The position numbers and the translations under genes were made by a program. DNA of 64,000 bases, taken from positions 5,766,001 through 5,830,000 of the forward strand of contig NZ_CP032543.1 in NCBI RefSeq assembly GCF_003610995.1, read 5' to 3'. Position 1 is the first letter of the stretch, and the number at the start of each line of letters is the position of its first letter. The notes beneath the pieces were generated by a model. The model worked only from the letters and a program-made list of their open reading frames with translations, was not told the DNA's origin and searched no databases. Shown here one piece after another: positions 8,332-16,384 of the stretch. The DNA is from Streptomyces griseus subsp. griseus (GTDB taxonomy: Bacteria; Actinomycetota; Actinomycetes; Streptomycetales; Streptomycetaceae).

Positions 8332-10503
8332 TCACCCCTGAACCGCGAGGACCAGCGGACACACTCCCTGGGCTCCGGCCCGGCGTAGCAGCCGCGCGGC
8401 GACGGCCAGCGTCCAGCCGGTGTCCGACAGATCGTCCACGAGCAGGACCGGACCACCGGCGGACCGCAGGGCCTCCGCCAGCTCCGGCCCGACGACGAGG
8501 GCCTCGTGCAGGGCCCGTACCCGCTGTGCGCTGTTGGTCTGCGACATCGTCAGATCCTCGGTGCCCGGCGCGTACGTCACCGTCCCGAGCAGCGGCATCC
8601 GGCCGATCTCGGCGATGCTTCGGCCCAGGGAGCCCACCAGCTGAGGCCTGCGGCGGGAGGCGACGGTGACCACGCCGACCGGCCGGGGAGCCGCGTCGGG
8701 TGTGCCGGAGGCCCAGCCACCGGGGCCCTTGGCCCAGTCCGCGAGCACGGTCACCACGGCGTCCGTGACATCGCCCGGAACCGGTGCGTCCGGTGCCTGC
8801 GCCGCCAGCATAGGGCGCAGCCGGTTGCCCCAGCCGATGTCGGAGAGGCGGCCCAGCGCCCGTCCGGAGGAGGAGAGTTCAGCGGCGGGGATACGCCCCT
8901 TGAGGTCGACGCCGACGGCGGAGAGACCGGTGGGCCACATCTTGCGGGGCGCCACCTCCACGCCCGGCCGGCCCAGCTCGCTGCGGGCGCCGTCCAGGGC
9001 GGCGGTGGAGACCTTGTCGTCGAAGCGGGCGCCCGCGCAGTTGTCACAGCGCCCGCACGCGGTGGCCTCCTCGTCGTCGAGGCGCAGCCGCAGGAACTCC
9101 ATCCGGCACGCCGTCGTGGTGGCGTAGTCCCGCATGGCCTGCTGCTCGGCGGCCCGCTGCCGGGCGACCCAGGCATAGCGCTCGGAGTCGTAGACCCATG
9201 GTTCGCCGGTGGAGATCCAGCCGCCCTTGACCCGCTTCACCGCCCCGTCGACGTCCAGCACCTTGAGCATCGTCTCCAGCCGGGTCCGTCGCAGATCGAC
9301 CAGGGGCTCCAGCGCGGGCAGGGAGAGCGGCCGCTCCGATCCGGCCAGGACGTCCAGGGTGCGGCGCACCTGCTCCTCGGGCGGGAAGGCGACCGAGGCG
9401 AAATACTGCCAGATCGCCTCGTCCTCCTTGCCGGGGAGCAGCAGCACCTCGGCATGCTCCACCCCGCGTCCCGCGCGCCCGACCTGCTGGTAGTACGCGA
9501 TGGGGGAGGAGGGCGAGCCCAGGTGCACGACGAAGCCGAGGTCGGGCTTGTCGAACCCCATGCCCAGCGCGGAGGTGGCGACCAGCGCCTTGACCCGGTT
9601 GGCCAGCAGATCGTCCTCCGCCTGCTGCCGGTCCGCGTTCTCGGTCCGCCCGGTGTAGGACGTGACCGGGTGGCCGTTCTGGCGGAGGTAGGCCGTGACC
9701 TCCTCGGCCGCCGCGACCGTCAGTGTGTAGATGATCCCGGAGCCGGGCAGCTCGCCGAGATGGTCGCCCAGCCAGGCCAGCCGGTGCGCCGCGTTCGGCA
9801 GTTGGAGCACGCCGAGGCTCAGGCTCTCCCGGTCCAGCGGACCGCGCAGGACCAGCGCGTCCGTACCCGCTCCCGTGCCCAGCTGCTCCGCGACGTCGGC
9901 CGTCACCCGGGCGTTCGCCGTGGCGGTGGTGGCCAGCACCGGAACACCGGCGGGAAGATCGGCGAGCATGGTTCGCAGCCGCCGGTAGTCCGGCCGGAAG
10001 TCGTGGCCCCAGTCGGAGATGCAGTGGGCCTCGTCGACCACCAGAAGCCCGGTCGCTGCGGCGAGCCGGGGCAGCACCTGGTCCCGGAAGTCGGGATTGT
10101 TGAGCCGCTCCGGCGAGACGAGCAGGACGTCGACCTCACCGGCCGCCACCTCGGCCTGGACGGTCTCCCACTCCTCCGTGTTGGAGGAGTTGATCGTGCG
10201 GGCGCTGATCCCCGCCCGCGCGGCCGCCGCGACCTGGTTGCGCATCAGCGCCAGCAGCGGTGAGACGATCACGGTCGGGCCGCTGCCCTGCGCGCGCAGC
10301 AGCGAGGTCGCCACGAAGTAGACCGCCGACTTGCCCCATCCGGTGCGCTGCACGACCAGCGCCCGGCGCTTGTCGGCGACGAGCGCCTCGATCGCCACCC
10401 ACTGGTCCTCACGCAGCCTGGCCTCACCCGTGGCATCCCCGACGAGGCGGGCGAGGACGGAGTCGGCCGAAGCCCTGAGTGCTGCACGGTCTGCGTTGGT
10501 CAT
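8332..10503 (-). CDS. recQ: RecQ-family ATP-dependent DNA helicase with C-terminal phosphoribosyltransferase domain
   Basis: A 723-aa 3'-5' DNA helicase of the RecQ family. Motif 0 is around RLREDQW, motif I is [11 protein letters not shown] (Walker A), motif II is [20 protein letters not shown], and motif VI is [10 protein letters not shown] zinc site follows as C-x16-C-x2-C-x2-C (CGRCDNC). Instead of a plain HRDC domain, the last ~200 residues end in a phosphoribosyltransferase-like fold with [19 protein letters not shown], the PRPP-loop signature. The ATG at 10503 is chosen over longer readings; a run of six G lies directly before it, so the true start could be the GTG at 10530. It is divergent from the DUF4192 gene. 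Confidence 0.88.
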   Translation of the reverse strand: MTNADRAALRASADSVLARLVGDATGEARLREDQWVAIEALVADKRRALVVQRTGWGKSAVYFVATSLLRAQGSGPTVIVSPLLALMRNQVAAAARAGISARTINSSNTEEWETVQAEVAAGEVDVLLVSPERLNNPDFRDQVLPRLAAATGLLVVDEAHCISDWGHDFRPDYRRLRTMLADLPAGVPVLATTATANARVTADVAEQLGTGAGTDALVLRGPLDRESLSLGVLQLPNAAHRLAWLGDHLGELPGSGIIYTLTVAAAEEVTAYLRQNGHPVTSYTGRTENADRQQAEDDLLANRVKALVATSALGMGFDKPDLGFVVHLGSPSSPIAYYQQVGRAGRGVEHAEVLLLPGKEDEAIWQYFASVAFPPEEQVRRTLDVLAGSERPLSLPALEPLVDLRRTRLETMLKVLDVDGAVKRVKGGWISTGEPWVYDSERYAWVARQRAAEQQAMRDYATTTACRMEFLRLRLDDEEATACGRCDNCAGARFDDKVSTAALDGARSELGRPGVEVAPRKMWPTGLSAVGVDLKGRIPAAELSSSGRALGRLSDIGWGNRLRPMLAAQAPDAPVPGDVTDAVVTVLADWAKGPGGWASGTPDAAPRPVGVVTVASRRRPQLVGSLGRSIAEIGRMPLLGTVTYAPGTEDLTMSQTNSAQRVRALHEALVVGPELAEALRSAGGPVLLVDDLSDTGWTLAVAARLLRRAGAQGVCPLVLAVQG

Positions 10504-10613
10504 CCCCCCATGCAACCCGATGACGCCCACAAACCGCGAACGGCGGGGCGAGCCTGTGGATAACGTTATCCACAGGGGTCGCGGGATCCGGCGGCACACG
10601 GGACCTTCGAGTC

Positions 10614-12002
10614 ATGAACAAGCACCACGAATCCACCGGCCCGGCCGACGGCCGCCAGATCACCCTGCGCGGCCCCGCCGAACTGGCCGACGCCCTCCCG
10701 TATCTGATGGGTTTCCACCCCGACGACAGCGTCGTGATGGTGGCGCTGCACGGCGGTCAGGGCCGGTTCGGCGGCCGGCTCCGGGTCGGCATCCCGCAGG
10801 CGCCCGGTGAATGGGGGCCGGTCGCCGAGCATCTCGCGGAGAGCCTGATCACGGGGAGCGAGCGTCGCGGCGGGCGGCCCGACGCGATCCTGATCTTCCT
10901 CTGCCAGGACTCCCCGGACGGCAGGAGCGGCCGCCCGGCCATGGAGCGCCTGCGGCCCCTCGCCCAGCACCTGCGCACCGCGTGCGGAGCCCTCGACGTG
11001 CCCGTGCTCGAAGCGCTCTGCATCTCCGACGGCCGCTACTGGTCCTACTGCTGCCCCGACAGCCGGTGCTGCCCGCCCGAGGGAAGCCCCCTGGCCATGC
11101 CCGGTACGACGGTGATGGCCGCCGCCGCTGCCTACGCGGGGATCCAGGTGCGCGGGACGCTGCGCGACATGGAGGCGCGGCTCGCTCCCTGGCAGGCGCC
11201 GGACGAGGCCTACGCACAGTTGCAGGCGCTGGACCGGGCCGCGCCGTCGTTGGTGCCCCGGATCCTGGACGAGCGGGCGAAGGCCCAGGTGGCGCGGGAG
11301 ACCCTCGTGCTCGCCCGCACACTCATGGGGCGCCTCGGCCGGACGCGGCCCGCTCCGGAAGCGGTCTCCGACTTCGGGGACGACCAGCTGATCACCGAGG
11401 ACGAGGCCGCCGCCGTCATCCTCGGCCTCCAGGACCGGGAGACCCGGGACAAGGCCGCGGTCTGGATGGAGGGCCCCGACGGCCACCGCGCGCTGAGGCT
11501 GTGGCGGACGCTGGCGCGTCGCTGCGTCGGGCCGTACGCCGAGCACGCGGCAGCCCCGTTGACCCTGGCGGGCTGGGTCTGCTGGTCCATCGGTGACGAG
11601 CCCGGCGCCCGGGTCGCGTTGGCCATGGCGCTCCGGGCGGACCCGGAGTACACATTCGCGCAGCTGCTCCACCGGGCGTGCAACGAGGGGCTGGATCCGG
11701 AGACCCTGCGCCGCTGTCTCCGGGGTGACGGCGGCAGCGTTGGTGGAGAGCCGGAGGCGGTGGGCGGCGAGGAGACCGGGGCGTCGACGGAGGCCGTGGC
11801 GGGCAAGGGGCCTGGCCCGCACGTCGGCAGGGCCAGGCCGGCCGCGACCCGCGTGCGGCGGCGCGGGAGCGGCCACCGGGTGACGGACGCCGGGGGGAGG
11901 ACACCGACGCCCGGCACCGCCCGGCCGGGGTCGATGGTGGCCGGGCGCCGGATGCGGGACGTCCGGCGGTACGGCAGGCGGGGCACCGGGACGCGTCGCT
12001 GA
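10614..12002 (+). CDS. DUF4192 domain-containing protein
   Basis: A 462-aa actinobacterial DUF4192 protein. The conserved start ITLRGPAELADALPYLMGFHP is followed by DDSVVMVALHG, a cysteine-bearing segment around SYCCPDSRCCPP, and a C-terminal helical region with LAGWVCWSIGDEPGARVALAMAL and RADPEYTFAQLLHRA. The last ~100 residues are Gly/Arg-rich and probably disordered. Function is unknown. It is transcribed away from recQ, with about 110 bp between the starts. The gene ends just before the minisatellite at 12012-12283, whose base composition resembles its Arg-rich tail, so the tail may have grown by repeat expansion. Confidence 0.8.
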   Translation: MNKHHESTGPADGRQITLRGPAELADALPYLMGFHPDDSVVMVALHGGQGRFGGRLRVGIPQAPGEWGPVAEHLAESLITGSERRGGRPDAILIFLCQDSPDGRSGRPAMERLRPLAQHLRTACGALDVPVLEALCISDGRYWSYCCPDSRCCPPEGSPLAMPGTTVMAAAAAYAGIQVRGTLRDMEARLAPWQAPDEAYAQLQALDRAAPSLVPRILDERAKAQVARETLVLARTLMGRLGRTRPAPEAVSDFGDDQLITEDEAAAVILGLQDRETRDKAAVWMEGPDGHRALRLWRTLARRCVGPYAEHAAAPLTLAGWVCWSIGDEPGARVALAMALRADPEYTFAQLLHRACNEGLDPETLRRCLRGDGGSVGGEPEAVGGEETGASTEAVAGKGPGPHVGRARPAATRVRRRGSGHRVTDAGGRTPTPGTARPGSMVAGRRMRDVRRYGRRGTGTRR

Positions 12003-12011
12003 GGCCGGGTG

Positions 12012-12283
12012 CGCCGGGCGGGCCCACCGCCCTCCCGACGGCACCGCTCGGGGTGGAGCTCATGAATGTGGTGGGCCGGGCGGGTTTCGTCGTCCGCCCC
12101 GACGGCCCGCTCGGGGTGGAGCCCGTCAACACGGCGCGTCGGGCGGGTTCGTCGTCCGGCCGACGCACCGCTCGGGGTGGAGCCCGGCAACGTGGTGGGC
12201 CGGGTGGGTTCGTCGTCCGCGTGGTGGGCCGGGCGGGCCCATCGCCCTCCCGAGGGCACCGCTCGGGGGCGGAGCCCGTCGAC
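12012..12283. repeat. Imperfect ~62-bp tandem repeat array between the DUF4192 and Nudix genes
   Basis: The 382-bp gap 12003-12384 is mostly filled by about four imperfect copies of a ~62-bp unit. The core GCTCGGGGTGGAGC starts at 12046, 12109 and 12170, and a variant starts at 12261, giving spacings of 63, 61 and 91. The longer spacing contains an extra ~30-bp partial unit. Each unit also carries a GGTGGGCCGGGCGGG-like stretch and a GTTCGTCGTCCG-like stretch. The core can fold as a short hairpin (CACC-GCTCG-GGTG). The array has open frames on several strands, but these are by-products of its GC content. Confidence 0.75.
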
Positions 12284-12349
12284 GTCTCGACGGGTGCGGC
12301 CGGATCAGGCCGCACACGGGATTCCCTGATCACCGGAGTACCGAAGGGA

Positions 12350-12378
12350 GTGTTTATCGTCAGGCAGACGACTATGAT
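12350..12378 (+). promoter_or_regulatory. Leaderless promoter with embedded palindrome, Nudix gene
   Basis: TATGAT (12373-12378) lies 6 bases before the ATG at 12385, indicating a leaderless transcript. Directly upstream, TCGTC-AGGCA-GACGA (12357-12371) is an inverted repeat filling the space between the -10 and a weak GTGTTT -35. This is the usual place for an autorepressor to bind. Inferred from layout only. Confidence 0.5.
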
Positions 12379-12384
12379 CACGGC

Positions 12385-13128
12385 ATGCCGCCCTACGACC
12401 CGTCGACCTTCCCTCCCTTCGCCGTCACCGTGGACCTGGTCGTGCTCACGGTGCGCCGCCACGCGCTCTGCGCGCTGGTGGTCCGCCGAGGGGAAACCCC
12501 GTTCCAGGGCCGGTGGGCGCTGCCCGGCGGCTTCGTCAGGGCCGACGAGGACCTCGGCTCCGCGGCGGCGCGCGAGCTCGTCGAGGAGACGGGGCTGTGC
12601 GCCCATGATCCGGCCAAGCCCGCCGTGGGCAACGGGGCGCACCTCGAACAGCTGGCCACCTACGGGGACCCGGCGCGGGACCCGAGGATGCGTGTGGTCA
12701 GCGTCGCACACCTCGCCCTCGCGCCGGATCTGCCCGCGCCCCGGGCCGGCGGAGACGCCCACAGTGCGCGCTGGGCGCCCGTCGAGGATCTGCTCAGGGA
12801 GGGCGAGCAGGCGACACCGCTCGCCTTCGACCACGCGCGGATCCTGGCCGACGGGGTGGAGCGCGCCCGCTCCAAGATCGAATACTCCTCGCTGGCCACG
12901 GCGTTCTGCCCGCCGGAGTTCACGGTCGGGGAGCTGCGCCGGGTGTACGAGGCGGTGTGGGGCGTGGTCCTCGACCCCCGTAACTTCCACCGCAAGGTCA
13001 CCGGCACCCCCGGATTCCTGGTGCCCTCCGGCGGGACCACCACGCGGCAGGGCGGCCGGCCCGCACAGCTGTTCCGGGCCGGGGCGGCCACGGTGCTCAA
13101 TCCGCCGATGCTGCGGCCGGAGGTCTGA
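12385..13128 (+). CDS. Nudix hydrolase-like protein with C-terminal winged helix (NrtR-type)
   Basis: A 247-aa protein with an N-terminal Nudix domain and a C-terminal ~85-residue region resembling the winged-helix domain of NrtR-type regulators (IEYSSLATAFCPPEFTVGELRRVYEAVWG, then NFHRKVTGTPGFLVP). The Nudix box is intact: G49, E55, R63-E64, E67-E68 and G70. NrtR proteins sense ADP-ribose or related products and repress NAD-biosynthesis genes; some keep hydrolase activity. With the full box retained, both functions are possible here. No NAD genes are adjacent. The promoter contains an inverted repeat between -35 and -10, consistent with autoregulation. Confidence 0.75.
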   Translation: MPPYDPSTFPPFAVTVDLVVLTVRRHALCALVVRRGETPFQGRWALPGGFVRADEDLGSAAARELVEETGLCAHDPAKPAVGNGAHLEQLATYGDPARDPRMRVVSVAHLALAPDLPAPRAGGDAHSARWAPVEDLLREGEQATPLAFDHARILADGVERARSKIEYSSLATAFCPPEFTVGELRRVYEAVWGVVLDPRNFHRKVTGTPGFLVPSGGTTTRQGGRPAQLFRAGAATVLNPPMLRPEV

Positions 13129-13273
13129 CGGCGGGGCTTTCGGCGGCCCGGGGAGTGCGGAACACCCGCGGGCACACTGCTGCACGAAAAGTCGGAAATG
13201 TCGCGTTATGTTGCTGCGGTACCCCTCAGCCGCCGAGCGGTCTCACCTTCCGTGAGAGAACGCGAGAGAAGCG

Positions 13274-15010
13274 ATGCTCCAGGCCATCGGACTCACCAGC
13301 ACCCCCCGTCGCGACGCTCCGCCCGCCGTGGACGACCTCACCTTCGAGGCCCCGCCCGGCCGTGTCACCGCCCTCCTTGGTGCCCCCGGCTCGGGCAAGA
13401 CCGCGGCCCTGCGGCTGATGCTCGAACTCGACTCCGGCCGGGGCGTCGCCTACTTCCGGGGCAGGCCGCTGCACCGCATCCCCCACCCGGCGCGTGAGGT
13501 GGGCGTGCTGCTCGGTGACGTACCGGGGCACCCCTCCCGTACGGCCCGCGGGCAGCTCCGGATGCTGTGCGCGGCCGCCGGGACGCCGGTGGCCCGGGCC
13601 GACGAGATGCTCGAAGTCGTGGGCCTCGCCGGGCTCGGGGACCAGCGCCTCGGTGCCCTCTCGGTGGGGATGGACCGGCGGCTCGGCCTCGCCTCCGCCC
13701 TGCTCGGCGACCCGCACACCCTCGTCCTGGACGAACCCGCCGAGGGCCTCTCCCCGCGCGAGAACAGCTGGTTGTACGGGCTGCTGCGCGCCCACGCGGC
13801 CCAGGGCGGAACGGTTCTGTACGCCACCGCCGACCCCAAGGAGGCCGCCCGCACGGCCGATCGTGTCGTCACCGTCGACGGCGGACGCCTCGTCGCGGAT
13901 CAGGAGGTCGCCGACTTCGCCCGCACCCGGCTCCGCCCCCGCGTCGCCGTCCGCACCCCGCACGCGGCCCGGCTGGCCGCCGTCGTCAGCCGGGAGGCGC
14001 GGGCCGCACAGCGCTCCGTCGAGGTGGTCCCCGAGCCGAACGGCCGGCTGACCGTGTACGGCTCCACCTGCGCCGAGGTCGGGGACACCGCGTTCCGGCA
14101 CGGCGTCCCCGTCCACCAACTCGCCGACGAGATCGGCGACACCGGTCCCGCCGCCCCACCGCCGGACACCGGCGAGGCCCGTCAGCCCTCCGCCGCGGCC
14201 CTCTCCGAACTCCCGCCACCGATCCGGGCCCGCCCCGCCCGTGGTCCCCTGCGCCCGCTCCGGTACGAACTGCGGCGCTCCCTCGGCGTCCGGACGACGA
14301 CCATGATCATGGCGTCCGTGCTGCTGGTCTCCGCCGCGCTCTCCGTCCTGCTGGCGCGCACCGGGGGCACACCCCTTCCGCGCTCGCTCGCCGCCTGGCC
14401 CGAGCTGCTGCCGTTGCCGCCCGCAGCCTTGGGCGCGGGCATTCTGGGCGCCCTCTCCTTCGGCGACGAGTTCCGCTATCCCGCGCTCGCCGCCGGACGC
14501 GGCACCGTGCCCCGGCGGATCGGCCTGCTGCTGGCCAAGCTGATGGTGACCGCGGGGTTCGCCCTCCTGCTGGCCGCCCTCACCGTCGCCTGCGGGGCGC
14601 AGAGCCTCCGCCTCTTCTACGGACCCGAGTTGCTCACCGTCCCCGCCAACGCCTTCGTGCTCGCCGCGAGTTGGGCGTGCCTGACGGTCGGCTGCGCCTG
14701 GGCCGGGCTGCTGGCGGCGGGGGTCTTCCGGGTGGCCGGGGCCGGGATCGCCGCCGTACTGGCCGTTCCGGTGCTGGTGGTTCCGCTGGTGCAGAAGGTG
14801 TTCGAGGCCCCGTCCGCGCGTTCGGTCACCGGGCTTCCGGCGAGGCTGCGCGAACTGGCCTGGTGGCAGCTGCCGCAGGAGGCGGACCGCTGGGTCCTGG
14901 CCGTGGCGCGCGTGGTGGCACAGCCCGTGGGCGCCGCGCTCACCCTGTCGTTGTCGGCCTTGATCTGTGCGTATCTGCTCACCAGCCTTCGCGGAAAGGT
15001 GCGTTGGTGA
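13274..15010 (+). CDS. ABC transporter, fused ATP-binding and membrane protein
   Basis: A 578-aa single-chain ABC transporter subunit. The N-terminal ATPase (about 1-220) has Walker A GAPGSGKT (36-43), an LSVGMDRR signature in place of LSGGQ, and Walker B TLVLDEP. The H-loop position reads LYATADP, with Asp instead of the usual His, so hydrolysis may be altered. After a Pro-rich linker, about 315-578 holds six hydrophobic segments (for example TTTMIMASVLLVSAALSVLL and ACLTVGCAWAGLLAAGVF), an ABC-2-like membrane part. It precedes whiH, as in other Streptomyces. The substrate is unknown. The ATG at 13274 has a GAGAGAAG site. Confidence 0.75.
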   Translation: MLQAIGLTSTPRRDAPPAVDDLTFEAPPGRVTALLGAPGSGKTAALRLMLELDSGRGVAYFRGRPLHRIPHPAREVGVLLGDVPGHPSRTARGQLRMLCAAAGTPVARADEMLEVVGLAGLGDQRLGALSVGMDRRLGLASALLGDPHTLVLDEPAEGLSPRENSWLYGLLRAHAAQGGTVLYATADPKEAARTADRVVTVDGGRLVADQEVADFARTRLRPRVAVRTPHAARLAAVVSREARAAQRSVEVVPEPNGRLTVYGSTCAEVGDTAFRHGVPVHQLADEIGDTGPAAPPPDTGEARQPSAAALSELPPPIRARPARGPLRPLRYELRRSLGVRTTTMIMASVLLVSAALSVLLARTGGTPLPRSLAAWPELLPLPPAALGAGILGALSFGDEFRYPALAAGRGTVPRRIGLLLAKLMVTAGFALLLAALTVACGAQSLRLFYGPELLTVPANAFVLAASWACLTVGCAWAGLLAAGVFRVAGAGIAAVLAVPVLVVPLVQKVFEAPSARSVTGLPARLRELAWWQLPQEADRWVLAVARVVAQPVGAALTLSLSALICAYLLTSLRGKVRW

Positions 15011-15082
15011 TCACTCTGGTCCGGCGTGGAGGCGAGGAGCCCGTAACTCCCTAGAGAATGCCTGGTTCATGCGCATATGGCG

Positions 15083-15107
15083 TCAATTGCGGCGTGGGCG
15101 CCGATCA
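15083..15107 (+). promoter_or_regulatory. Possible WhiG-dependent promoter of whiH
   Basis: GCCGATCA (15100-15107) matches 7 of 8 bases of the WhiG/FliA -10 consensus GCCGATAA and lies about 65 bp before the whiH start. A TCAA (15083-15086) stands in for the -35 TAAA, but the spacer is 13 rather than 15 bases. whiH is known to be under WhiG control in S. coelicolor; this exact site is a guess. Confidence 0.35.
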
Positions 15108-15170
15108 CCCTTTCGTGTGCTTTTCACCAAAGACCTCAAGGGGTGGACGAGCCGCGCCGACAAAGGATGC

Positions 15171-16058
15171 GTGAGTACCCTTGCGCACACCATGATGACC
15201 GCCGCCCGCTCCGCCGATTCCGGCCTGGCCGGCCCGGGCGAACTCGATCGCTATCCCTATACGCAGGCGCCGGCCGGCGAGCGCGCCGCGGCGCGGCCCT
15301 GGGGCGGTTCCGATTCCGAGTTGGGGCGGGCGAGCCGACGGGGAGCGGCCAGCCGCGGTCGCGGCCTGCACGGTCAACTCGTCCAGCAGCTGGGCCAGAT
15401 GATCGTCTCCGGCGACCTCGGCGCGGACCGCCCCCTCGTTCCCGAGGAGATCGGCCAGCGCTTCGAGGTCTCCCGCACCGTCGTACGCGAGTCGCTGCGC
15501 GTCCTGGAGGCCAAGGGGCTCGTCAGCGCGCGCCCCAATGTGGGTACGCGGGTCCGCCCGGTCAGCGACTGGAACCTGTTGGACCCCGACATCATCGAGT
15601 GGCGAGCCTTCGGCCCGCAGCGCGACGACCAGCGCCGTGAGCTGGCCGAGCTCCGCTGGACCATCGAACCCCTCGCCGCCCGCCTCGCCGCCGGCCACGG
15701 CCGGGAGGATCTTCAGCAGCGCCTCGGTGACATGGTGGAGATCATGGGTCACGCAATGGGGCAGGGGGACGCGATCACCTTCTCCCGCGCCGACGCCGAG
15801 TTCCACGCCCTGCTCATCCAGGCCGCGGGCAACCGGATGCTCGAGCACCTCTCCGGCATCGTCTCGGCCGCCCTTCACGTCTCCGGCGGCCCGGTCACCG
15901 GCTGTGACCGCCCGGGCGAGGCCTCGCTCGGCCACCACGCGCGCATCGTCGACGCCCTGGCGTCCGGCGACTCCACGGGGGCCGAGACGGCCATGCGCCA
16001 ACTGCTCGTCGTCCACCCCGACGTGGAGCGTGTCGTTCCCGCGCCGCGCGAGCACTGA
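15171..16058 (+). CDS. whiH: Sporulation regulator WhiH (GntR/FadR family)
   Basis: A 295-aa GntR-family transcription factor of the FadR subgroup. After a ~60-residue N-terminal extension comes the winged helix-turn-helix (GLHGQLVQQLGQMIVSGDLG to RFEVSRTVVRESLRVLEAKG, about 64-120). An all-helical FCD ligand-binding domain follows, with FSRADAEFHALLIQAAGN and LGHHARIVDALASGD supplying the conserved Asp/His metal-site positions. Immediate linkage to hrdB and the sequence identify it as WhiH, required for timely septation of aerial hyphae and known to act on its own promoter. The GTG at 15171 has AAAGGA upstream; the frame is open further 5'. A terminator follows. Confidence 0.93.
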   Translation: MSTLAHTMMTAARSADSGLAGPGELDRYPYTQAPAGERAAARPWGGSDSELGRASRRGAASRGRGLHGQLVQQLGQMIVSGDLGADRPLVPEEIGQRFEVSRTVVRESLRVLEAKGLVSARPNVGTRVRPVSDWNLLDPDIIEWRAFGPQRDDQRRELAELRWTIEPLAARLAAGHGREDLQQRLGDMVEIMGHAMGQGDAITFSRADAEFHALLIQAAGNRMLEHLSGIVSAALHVSGGPVTGCDRPGEASLGHHARIVDALASGDSTGAETAMRQLLVVHPDVERVVPAPREH

Positions 16059-16089
16059 CCGCCCCTCACGGCCGGGGTGGGCAGGCCCT

Positions 16090-16120
16090 GTGCCGCCGGA
16101 CCGCACGGGTCCGGCGGCAC
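16090..16120 (+). terminator. Terminator after whiH
   Basis: A perfect hairpin with 13-bp arms (GTGCCGCCGGACC and complement) and a 5-base loop, 31 bases after the whiH stop. It separates whiH transcription from the hrdB promoters. Confidence 0.85.
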
Positions 16121-16384
16121 AATTGTGAGGGGATGCCTGCCCTGGTGCGGTTCGTCGCGAATGAGGTGTGACTCGGGCCACGCGGATTGGGCGTAACACT
16201 CCTCGAAGCAGCGCGATGACTTAAGAGGTGACCGCCGCGGAAGGAATACAGCAGCCCTGGGGCGCGCTGTCCAGTTCCGAGGCCAAACCCGCGCCGTCGA
16301 CGACATCCCCAGTCGGCGGTCGTCGGCTCCAGCCCTCTCCAGGGCAGGGCCGGAAGCCGTTTCCATCGTTCCGAGAGGTTGTTC
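16121..16384 (+). promoter_or_regulatory. hrdB promoter and leader region
   Basis: About 264 bp between the whiH terminator and hrdB, with no gene. A GGAAT at 16243-16247 followed 18 bases later by GCT (16266-16268) resembles the SigR promoter pattern GGGAAT-N18-GTT. hrdB in S. coelicolor has a SigR-dependent second promoter, so this is a reasonable candidate despite the imperfect -10. I could not fix the main promoter; TAACAC near 16194 is one possibility. The long leader ends with a GAGAGG ribosome site. Confidence 0.4.

Noticed and set aside
12012..12283. Repeat array considered as CRISPR
   Set aside because: The repeats are imperfect and nearly contiguous, there are no unique equal-length spacers, and no cas genes are nearby.
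16379..16384. TTG start two codons before the hrdB GTG
   Set aside because: The GTG at 16385 gives the known HrdB N-terminus and better spacing to GAGAGG.
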